Source: Candidatus Peregrinibacteria bacterium (GTDB taxonomy: Bacteria > Patescibacteriota > Gracilibacteria > UM-FILTER-43-11). From it: a DNA stretch of 5,410 nucleotides. Made by a program: the position numbers and the translations under genes. The stretch covers positions 1-5,410 of the forward strand of contig DAOWGG010000036.1 in assembly GCA_030637565.1 (NCBI GenBank), written 5' to 3'. This document shows, piece by piece, positions 1-5,410 of the stretch. The first letter of the stretch is position 1. Every line of letters starts with the position of its first letter. Under the pieces are notes generated by a model, which worked only from the letters and a program-made list of their open reading frames with translations, did not search any database and was not told where the DNA came from.

Positions 1-159
1 CGAACGTGGAAAGTGATGATTAAATGTACAACGTTAATTGCACGTTTCGCAGAGCCCCAATGGTTTTTTGCTTCGTTTTTTGTCAGAAAAAAATGAAGAA
101 GGGTGAATCTATACCTCATCGTTGTACTTAAAAGCAGCATTCCAGAAAAAAAGTCAGTC

Positions 160-171
160 GCGGCTTGCCGC
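160..171. other. Small GC-rich hairpin with CUUG-type tetraloop
   Basis: GCGGCTTGCCGC folds as a GCGG/CCGC stem (160-163 with 168-171) closing a CTTG loop, a known stable tetraloop sequence in RNA. It is the only GC-rich patch in otherwise AT-rich DNA. No T-tract follows on either strand close enough for a standard intrinsic terminator, although T7 runs begin a few bases away on the minus strand. Its role is unknown; it may simply be part of the interrupted reading frame around it. Confidence 0.25.
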
Positions 172-282
172 TAAAGAAGGATAATACCTTGGTTGTGGAA
201 TGGTTATTGGGCGGGATTTTGATGCTATTCTGAAAATTTGACTCAAGAAACAAATCTTTTGATTCAATATTTCTTCACTTGA

Positions 283-301
283 TTTTAGGAGAGGTTTTAG
301 G
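283..301 (+). repeat. Short direct repeat TTTTAGG, 12-base period
   Basis: TTTTAGG occurs at 283-289 and again at 295-301, just upstream of the predicted -35 element. A spacing of slightly more than one helical turn could suit a regulator binding side by side. The units are short and AT-rich, so chance is a real alternative. The AGGAG embedded at 287-291 is too far from any start codon to act as a ribosome binding site for the adaptor gene. Confidence 0.25.
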
Positions 302-302
302 G

Positions 303-331
303 TAGACTTTTCTCTCTATTTATGATAAAAT
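303..331 (+). promoter_or_regulatory. Predicted sigma-70-type promoter of the efflux operon
   Basis: A -35-like TAGACT (303-308, 4 of 6 consensus bases) is separated by exactly 17 bases from a -10-like TAAAAT (326-331, 5 of 6). Transcription would start near 337-339, giving a leader of only about 14 bases before the ATG at 352. That fits the lack of a Shine-Dalgarno sequence. An overlapping alternative -10, TATGAT (321-326), has no good -35. A second possible promoter, TTGATT (279-284) with TAGACT (303-308) as its -10 and an 18-base spacer, would give a longer leader that includes the palindrome. The prediction rests on consensus matching by eye. Confidence 0.4.
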
Positions 332-353
332 AAATAGATAATTATCTACTTAT
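330..353. promoter_or_regulatory. 24-bp near-perfect palindrome, candidate repressor operator
   Basis: The core TAGATAATTATCTA (335-348) is a perfect 14-bp palindrome. The symmetry extends to 330-353 with 11 of 12 base pairs matching; the only mismatch is 334/349. It starts inside the predicted -10 element, covers the predicted transcription start and reaches into the start codon of the adaptor gene. An AT-rich dyad in this position is typical of operators for small dimeric repressors such as MarR-, TetR- or PadR-type proteins, which often control drug pumps. No regulator gene is present here, so the regulator family is inference. In a transcript starting further upstream, the same bases could fold into a hairpin of about 10 pairs that hides the start codon. 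Confidence 0.5.
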
Positions 354-2094
354 GAAAAACTCTTTAAAAATCACCTTTTCCGTTCTTTTTGTTTTTGCTC
401 TTTTTTTAAACGGCTGTGAAAAAGAAGAGGAGGTTATTCAAAAAACCTATCTTCCCGAAGTGGTCTCTATGGAGATCCAGCCTGGTCTTCAGCAGGAATT
501 TACGGTCACCGGGGATGTTTTTGCCCACCAGATCAGTCGAATCACCTCTGAGATTCGAGGAAAAGTTGATTCTGTTTTGGTGAAAGGAGGTGATACCGTT
601 TCTCGTGGTGATCTACTCGTAAGACTTAACTCTTCTGCGGTGAGTTCCTCATTCAATACTGCAGGAAGCACCCTTCGCAATGCTCAAATCGGATTAGAAA
701 GCACGAAGCTGTCCGCTGAAAAGAGTATTGAAGCGTCTGAAATCTCATTAGAAACCGCAAAAACCAATCTTCAGAATGTCATTCGGCAAAACCGAACCCT
801 AAAAGCGCAAGCCGAAGAAAACCTGAAAGCTGCTGAGCTAAGCAGTAGTCTAGGCATCTCTTCTGCTGAAACCGGCGTTGAGAATGCTATTGCCAGCAGT
901 CTCTCTACCGCTCAAACCGCTTTTAATGCGGCCAACAAAATTATTGGTGTTTCAGATGCTTATCGCTATGTTGATTCGGGATTTAGAAAATACCTTGGAA
1001 TTGCCAAGCTTAATTCCCTCTCGGATACCGAAAGAATCTTGGAACAAGTGGATCAATTGATTAAAAACTACAGCCCCACTTATGACAAAGCAGTTCTACT
1101 TCTCATTAATACCGAGGATGCGCTTCGAAAAACGCTTGATACTCTAAATAACTCCGTGACGGGTGCGGAATACACTCAAGCAACACTGATTGCTGACACC
1201 ACTGCCATCACTGCTCAGATTAGCGTTATTCAAACCACACTTAACACGCTTCGCTCCACAAAGGATGCATTAGAGAATGCTATTCAAGAAAGCAATGGTA
1301 GCTCTCAAACGGTTCTGAATGCAAAAGCAGCCTACAATATTACAATTGAACAACTTGAAGCCGCTGAACGAAATGCCCGACAAGCGATTGAGGCAGCTGA
1401 GAACGCTCTAGAAAACTCAATTCGCTCTGCTGACTTAAGTAAGGTGAGCGCTCAAAGTTCTGTTACCAGTGCTTATGGTAATTACGACCAAGCACGAATC
1501 ACAAAAAATAAACTTAATATTCAAGCTCCTTTTGCAGGAAAAGTGGTAAACATTCACATTAAAACGGGTGAAGAAATCAATCCAGGAAGCCCGCTCATCA
1601 CTGTCGAGGACGATTCTGAGCTCAATTTGGTTTCCTATCTTTCCTCCGAAGATGTGAGGAAGGTTAAAATTGGAGATGTTGTTACGATCAATAAAAATGG
1701 AGAATCGGCTACCATCAGTGCTATTTCACCAAGCGCCGACCCTATCACTAAAAAATATAAAGTAGAGCTCAGTCACACCAGCGAATCGCTTCGTCCAGGG
1801 GAAATTGTTAAACTGACCTTTAAAACGGGTAAAACGGTTTACAACGGAAATCGAATCTTCGTTCCACTCCCCTCTTTACATATTCTGCCTAGTGAGATAT
1901 TTGTATGGAAATTAGACGGACGAAAAACACTTAAAGCCTCCATTATTGTGGGTGACATTGTAGGTGACTACGTTGAGGTTTTAAATGGCCTTTTGATTGG
2001 TGATGAGATTATTTCAGAAGGCGGACGACTGATTGAAAAAGAAGGAACTCACGTCAATATCCTAAATAAACCAACCCCTCAAATTCCTGAATAA
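352..2094 (+). CDS. RND efflux membrane-fusion lipoprotein (periplasmic adaptor subunit, HlyD/AcrA-like) with very long helical hairpin
   Basis: This is the adaptor subunit of a tripartite-type RND pump, expected to sit on the outer face of the cytoplasmic membrane and couple the permease encoded next to it to an exit path. Residues 1-22 form a lipoprotein signal: basic start, hydrophobic core, and lipobox L19-N20-G21-C22. C22 is the only cysteine in the protein. The first half of the biotinyl-lipoyl domain is at about 60-95 (GKVDSVLVKGGDTVSRGDLL). A helical hairpin rich in Ala, Ser, Thr, Asn and Glu runs from about 96 to 388. The second lipoyl half is at about 389-420 (NIQAPFAGKVVNIHIKTGEE), a beta-barrel at about 422-490, and a membrane-proximal domain at about 500-572. 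At 580 residues it is far longer than AcrA-type adaptors (about 370-400), and all of the excess is in the hairpin. The start at 352 is chosen because it gives the intact signal peptide; the in-frame ATG at 322 is stopped after three codons. No Shine-Dalgarno sequence precedes it. Family assignment is firm; the substrate is unknown. Confidence 0.93.
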   Translation: MKNSLKITFSVLFVFALFLNGCEKEEEVIQKTYLPEVVSMEIQPGLQQEFTVTGDVFAHQISRITSEIRGKVDSVLVKGGDTVSRGDLLVRLNSSAVSSSFNTAGSTLRNAQIGLESTKLSAEKSIEASEISLETAKTNLQNVIRQNRTLKAQAEENLKAAELSSSLGISSAETGVENAIASSLSTAQTAFNAANKIIGVSDAYRYVDSGFRKYLGIAKLNSLSDTERILEQVDQLIKNYSPTYDKAVLLLINTEDALRKTLDTLNNSVTGAEYTQATLIADTTAITAQISVIQTTLNTLRSTKDALENAIQESNGSSQTVLNAKAAYNITIEQLEAAERNARQAIEAAENALENSIRSADLSKVSAQSSVTSAYGNYDQARITKNKLNIQAPFAGKVVNIHIKTGEEINPGSPLITVEDDSELNLVSYLSSEDVRKVKIGDVVTINKNGESATISAISPSADPITKKYKVELSHTSESLRPGEIVKLTFKTGKTVYNGNRIFVPLPSLHILPSEIFVWKLDGRKTLKASIIVGDIVGDYVEVLNGLLIGDEIISEGGRLIEKEGTHVNILNKPTPQIPE

Positions 2095-2098
2095 AGGA
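2094..2098 (+). promoter_or_regulatory. Shine-Dalgarno site of the RND permease gene
   Basis: AAGGA begins on the last base of the adaptor's TAA stop codon and lies 10 bases before the ATG at 2109. It supports that start and shows that the host uses Shine-Dalgarno initiation, in contrast to the adaptor gene, which lacks such a site. The placement against the upstream stop codon also fits translational coupling. Confidence 0.7.
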
Positions 2099-2108
2099 TA
2101 GCATCTTA

Positions 2109-5100
2109 ATGAACAAAAAATTTATACAAGAACAGATTGATTCAGTGAAACGTTCTCCGTGGGGATTTTTTGTAAAGAAATGGAGACTGACTATGATCGC
2201 CCTTATTGCCATTGCGATTGGAGGGGTGTTCGGGCTCACTTCGATGCCACTGGAGTCTGATCCAGAAGTTGAAATACCACTTGGTCTCGTTTCCGTTGGC
2301 TTTCCTGGTGCGACTCCATCGGATGTTGAAGAGCTTGTCACCGACAAGATGGAAACGAATTTAAAAACACTCGATAATCTAAAACTTCTCACTTCTAGCT
2401 CCAGTGAAGGTTTTTCTTCGATCGTTGTTGAATTTGAAGCGTCTGCCGATTTGACCGAGTCGATCCGACAGCTAAGAGATAAGGTAGAGAATGCTAAGAA
2501 CGATTTACCCGAAGAGGCCACTGACCCTATTGTTAGTGAAATACGAACCAATGATTTCCCTGTTATTACCTTTTCGCTATTGGGGAATTTAACCCCTCAA
2601 GAATTTGAATATTTTGCTGAAGAGCTTGAAGAAAAATTAGAGGGTATTCATGGAGTTTCTAAGGCGGTTGTTTCGGGAATTGAAAGCAAGGAGATGCAGG
2701 TTCTGATCGATATTAAATCACTGGAAGGCCTCAACCTTTCATTGGGAGAAGTTACTCAGGCGATTCAAAGTAATCATGTAGATTTCCCCATGGGGAATGT
2801 TCTGATTAAAGATTTTTATTATCAAACCTCTTTAAAAGGGCAGTTGGAAAATGAGGAGGAGCTCATGAACCTCCCTATTGCCAATCGAGAGGGGCGAAAT
2901 ATTTATTTGAAAGACATTGCAGAAGTTCGTGAGGTTTTTGGAAAAAAGAACTCCATCACTAAAATTTATCAAGAATCGACAGGGGTCTTCCGTCCCTCTG
3001 TTACTATTCAGGTTTTCAAGAAAACCGGCGCCAGTATTATTGAAATGACGGACGACGCCAAGGAGGTGGTTGAAACATTTGAACGTGAAGTGCTCCCTCC
3101 ATCCACCGAAATTCTTACGACGGGAGATAATTCTGTGTTTATTCGTGATGATATTGGAACCCTTGGAGCCAGTGGGCTTCAGGTGATCACCATTATCTTT
3201 CTTCTGCTATTTATAGCCCTTGGGGCAAAAGAAGCAGCTCTTGCAGCGTTAAGCATTCCTTTTATCTTCTTTATTTCGTTCATTGTCCTCTATCTTACCG
3301 GGGAAACATTTAACTTTTTGGTCCTCTTTTCATTGATTATATCGCTCGGATTGATCGTTGATACGTCGATTATTATGATGGAAGGAGTGCATGAAAATCT
3401 GAGGGATAAAAAACTCAATTCGACCGATTCGGCGCTTCTGGCGATCCGAACCTATAAAATCCCTCTTACCTCTAGTACTTTCACCACTATTTCTGCTTTT
3501 GTGCCTATGGCACTGATGCCGGGGATTATGGGTGAATATATGTCTCATATTCCACGAACCGTGACGGTGACTTTGTTTGCCTCCCTTTTTGTGGCGACCT
3601 TTTTACTCCCCGGAATGGCGGCCCACCTGTTTAAGAATTTTAAGCATGAGAAATCGAAAGATGCACTACTCGATCGATTTATGACCCCTTTTAAAAAATG
3701 GTACGGTAAAAAAATACACAGTATTTTGAAATCAAAGCGCAAACGTCGCACTTGGGTGATTGGAATGATTCTAACTTCTCTCATCGCCGTTTCCTTCCCA
3801 TTTGTAGGTATTATGCAGGTGCAGATGTTCCCTAAGTGGGATGGTGATTATTTTACTGTTGAGATCGATGGGCCTCTGGGCTCTGAGCTGAAAGATACGT
3901 TGGCGATTGCTGAAGAAGTAGAAGAACACATTGTTCAATTGCCAGAGCTTGATAATTTTGTAACCATCGTTGGTGGCGGAGCACTCGCTTTCACTTCTGA
4001 AGGACCCGATGCTATGACCTTGGGTGGCACCACCAGTGCTAACAAAGCCAGTATTACGGTTAATCTGCTTAAAAAAGACCTTCGCACCATGCAGGCTTTC
4101 GACATTAGTGAGATTCTTCGGCAACAAGTTAAGGGTATACAAGGAGCAAAAATCACCGTCAACGATCTTCAAACTGGCCCTCCTGTTGGAGCGGATGTAG
4201 AAGTGAGAATTACCGGGGATGACTTTCAGGAGCTAGAAGCTTTTGCAAAAGTGATTGAAAATGAACTCAGGCAAGTAGAAGGCGCTCGTGATGAGGATAT
4301 TGATGTCTCTCATGGAACGGGTGAATTTCATTTTAATGTAAAGCGTGAACAGCTTGAATTTTACAATCTCTCCGTCATCCAGCTCGCCTCTGAACTTCGA
4401 ACCGCCGTTTATGGGTCTAATAATGTAAAAATAATCAAAGGAGGAGATGAAACCCCCATTGTCGTACGGCTTGATTTCCGTGATGACGCCTGTAAAAAGG
4501 ATAAAATCAATCAGCTCCTTTCCAAACGTGATCGGCTGACTTTATGTGACCTAAGCCCAAAAAATATTGATGAAATCAAACGTCTTTTAATAATGACGCC
4601 AAAAGGCCAAGTTCCATTGAGCGAACTGGTCGAAGTGAGCCTTGAGCCCACCATCACCGTTATACGGCATCGAGACGCGGAAACCGTTGTGAACGTAAAA
4701 GCCTTTGCGGAATCGGGCTACTTAGCCGAAGACATTCGTCGTGATCTTCAGGATCGACTGGAAAACATCGAAATTCCTTCCGGCATGGCGCTTGATTTTG
4801 GAGGTGAATTCCAAGAAATGCAGGAATCTTTCAATAGCCTGTTCGGCGCAATGTACGTGGGGCTGATCCTGATCATCTTCATTCTCGTTCTTCAATTCAA
4901 TTCATTTAGGCAACCATTGATTATTATCTTCACCCTACCTCTTGCCTTTATCGGTGTATTCTTCGGAATGGCCGCCATTGGTCGCAGTTTCTCATTCCCC
5001 GCCTTCATCGGAATCGTCGCGCTGATGGGAGTGGTGGTGAATGACGCGATTGTTCTGATCGACCGTATCAATAACAATATTCGTTCTGGAATGAAAAAAA

Positions 5101-5339
5101 TAGATGCCATTGTTCAATCGGGCAAAGAGCGTCTTCAGCCAATCTTCCTAACAACCATAACAACCGCCACCGGTGTATTGCCACTCGTGTGGGCAGGGAG
5201 CTTCTGGGTCGATATGGCCTGGGCGATCTTCTTTGGAATTATTTTTGCAACCGTTCTAACGCTTGTTATGGTGCCGATTTTTTATAATGCACTAGAGAGT
5301 GGGAAAGAATTGGAGATGATTAAGGAGGCGGAGGATTAG
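2109..5339 (+). CDS. RND-superfamily efflux permease (AcrB/MMPL-type, 12 TM)
   Basis: This is the inner-membrane pump of the system, expected to work as a trimer driven by the proton gradient. At 1076 residues it has the usual RND length. Predicted membrane segments: TM1 about 27-44, TM2-TM6 about 356-506, TM7 about 549-567, TM8-TM12 about 912-1060. The two large extracytoplasmic porter/docking loops are at about 45-350 and 568-910, each starting with the family-typical pattern after TM1 or TM7 (DPEVEIPLGLVSVGFPGATP at 51-70). TM4 reads GLIVDTSIIMMEG, so the AcrB D407 equivalent is D418 but the D408 equivalent is T419. TM10 reads GVVVNDAIVLID, so the AcrB K940 position is N978, followed by D979. 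The AcrB R971 and T978 equivalents appear as R1008 and T1015. A basic segment of about 18 extra residues precedes TM1. The only two cysteines, C795 and C813, lie in an apparent insertion of the second loop. It is co-transcribed with the adaptor (14-base gap). Multidrug or lipid export is possible; the altered proton-relay residues make naming by analogy with AcrB unsafe. Confidence 0.95.
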   Translation: MNKKFIQEQIDSVKRSPWGFFVKKWRLTMIALIAIAIGGVFGLTSMPLESDPEVEIPLGLVSVGFPGATPSDVEELVTDKMETNLKTLDNLKLLTSSSSEGFSSIVVEFEASADLTESIRQLRDKVENAKNDLPEEATDPIVSEIRTNDFPVITFSLLGNLTPQEFEYFAEELEEKLEGIHGVSKAVVSGIESKEMQVLIDIKSLEGLNLSLGEVTQAIQSNHVDFPMGNVLIKDFYYQTSLKGQLENEEELMNLPIANREGRNIYLKDIAEVREVFGKKNSITKIYQESTGVFRPSVTIQVFKKTGASIIEMTDDAKEVVETFEREVLPPSTEILTTGDNSVFIRDDIGTLGASGLQVITIIFLLLFIALGAKEAALAALSIPFIFFISFIVLYLTGETFNFLVLFSLIISLGLIVDTSIIMMEGVHENLRDKKLNSTDSALLAIRTYKIPLTSSTFTTISAFVPMALMPGIMGEYMSHIPRTVTVTLFASLFVATFLLPGMAAHLFKNFKHEKSKDALLDRFMTPFKKWYGKKIHSILKSKRKRRTWVIGMILTSLIAVSFPFVGIMQVQMFPKWDGDYFTVEIDGPLGSELKDTLAIAEEVEEHIVQLPELDNFVTIVGGGALAFTSEGPDAMTLGGTTSANKASITVNLLKKDLRTMQAFDISEILRQQVKGIQGAKITVNDLQTGPPVGADVEVRITGDDFQELEAFAKVIENELRQVEGARDEDIDVSHGTGEFHFNVKREQLEFYNLSVIQLASELRTAVYGSNNVKIIKGGDETPIVVRLDFRDDACKKDKINQLLSKRDRLTLCDLSPKNIDEIKRLLIMTPKGQVPLSELVEVSLEPTITVIRHRDAETVVNVKAFAESGYLAEDIRRDLQDRLENIEIPSGMALDFGGEFQEMQESFNSLFGAMYVGLILIIFILVLQFNSFRQPLIIIFTLPLAFIGVFFGMAAIGRSFSFPAFIGIVALMGVVVNDAIVLIDRINNNIRSGMKKIDAIVQSGKERLQPIFLTTITTATGVLPLVWAGSFWVDMAWAIFFGIIFATVLTLVMVPIFYNALESGKELEMIKEAED

Positions 5340-5410
5340 GGGTTGGGGTGAATGCATGTAATTCGATTCCACACTTGCCAATTGATAGTGTTATTTTCTC
5401 CAGTGACTTC
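5336..5410 (-). CDS. Possible C-terminal end of a convergent hypothetical gene (partial, cut by the window edge)
   Basis: On the minus strand the frame entering at the right edge is open for 24 codons and ends in TAA (5338-5336). The translation includes NNTINWQVWNRITC and ends in IHPNP. The stop overlaps the permease stop TAG by two bases, an arrangement common where compact genomes place genes tail to tail. The composition looks protein-like, with two Trp and a mix of polar and hydrophobic residues, but 24 codons is too short to exclude chance and no family can be named. No intrinsic terminator for the permease operon is visible in 5340-5410. Confidence 0.3.
   Translation of the reverse strand, partial: EVTGENNTINWQVWNRITCIHPNP

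Larger units (their letters stand above)
37..315 (-). other. Stop-interrupted minus-strand reading frame in the upstream non-genic region (possible gene or repeat remnant)
   Basis: Bases 1-302 contain no convincing intact gene. On the minus strand, one frame stays open from 315 to 157 (53 codons, no Met) and continues after a TGA (156-154) to a TAG (111-109), then on to a TAA (36-34). The translation reads smoothly across the stops, for example ITIPQPRYYPSLAASRD, then LFFWNAAFKYNDEV, then IHPSSFF. A one-base shift at the T7 run (93-87) opens another minus frame, LTKNEAKNHWGSAKRA, that runs off the left edge. This could be a decayed coding segment or one copy of a dispersed repeat. It could also be chance. 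I do not recognise a family. Confidence 0.2.

Noticed and set aside
1..96. Plus-strand frame open from the left edge to TGA at 94-96 (ends AEPQWFFASFFVRKK)
   Set aside because: Thirty-one codons with no start in view and a composition driven by T and A runs. The minus strand reads at least as well here, so I cannot support an upstream gene end.
1..119. Minus-strand frame with ATG at 119-117 (MRYRFTLLHFFLTKNEAK...) running off the left edge
   Set aside because: It is open for about 39 codons but has no ribosome binding site and no recognisable family. It competes with the interrupted frame beside it, so it is mentioned only as part of that region.
238..270. TTGACT (238-243) as a -35 element
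   Set aside because: It is a good -35 match (5 of 6), but no acceptable -10 lies 16-19 bases downstream.
2054..2551. Minus-strand open frame of 165 codons across the adaptor-permease junction
   Set aside because: It lies opposite the end of the adaptor gene and the well-conserved first porter segment of the permease. Its Ser-rich translation is what antisense of such codons gives, and it has no family features.
3771..4172. Minus-strand open frame of 133 codons inside the permease
   Set aside because: It is fully antisense to the second porter loop and has no recognisable protein pattern; it is a shadow of the real gene.
5352..5410. Plus-strand ATG at 5352 with 19 open codons to the right edge (MHVIRFHTCQL...)
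   Set aside because: There is no properly spaced Shine-Dalgarno site, the open stretch is very short, and the minus frame over the same bases looks more protein-like.

Overview
The window holds one complete two-gene operon on the + strand. It encodes an RND-type efflux system: a lipoprotein membrane-fusion (periplasmic adaptor) protein at 352-2094, followed 14 bases later by an RND permease at 2109-5339. No outer-membrane factor (TolC/OprM type), no regulator gene and no RNA gene is visible in the window. Base composition is moderate, roughly 40-45% GC by eye, and the standard genetic code fits both genes.

Organism: this is inferred, not proven. The permease's first porter segment and the unusually long adaptor hairpin, with its region around 'NKIIGVSDAYRYVDSG', look from memory most like transporters annotated in Patescibacteria (Candidate Phyla Radiation, for example Peregrinibacteria-like lineages). 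A Gram-negative host such as a member of Bacteroidota is the main alternative. The clear Shine-Dalgarno site before the second gene argues mildly against Bacteroidota.

Layout: bases 1-302 contain no convincing gene. They hold a stop-interrupted minus-strand reading frame, a small GC-rich hairpin and AT-rich leader DNA. A plausible sigma-70-type promoter lies at 303-331. A near-perfect 24-bp palindrome (330-353) overlaps the predicted transcription start and the adaptor's start codon, which makes it a good candidate repressor operator. The adaptor gene has no Shine-Dalgarno sequence, while the permease gene has a clear one (AAGGA, 2094-2098). Bases 5340-5410 may carry the tail of a convergent minus-strand gene whose stop codon overlaps the permease stop.

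How the genes would work together: the permease (12 predicted membrane segments, two large extracytoplasmic porter loops) would use the proton gradient to move a substrate out of the membrane or extracytoplasmic space. The lipid-anchored adaptor would cap it and extend outward through an approximately 290-residue helical hairpin. The substrate cannot be read from sequence. The unusual points are the palindromic operator, the very long hairpin with a distinct tip and no recognisable TolC-docking motif, the altered proton-relay residues (Asp-Thr in TM4, Asn-Asp in TM10), and a lone cysteine pair in an apparent insertion of the second porter loop.
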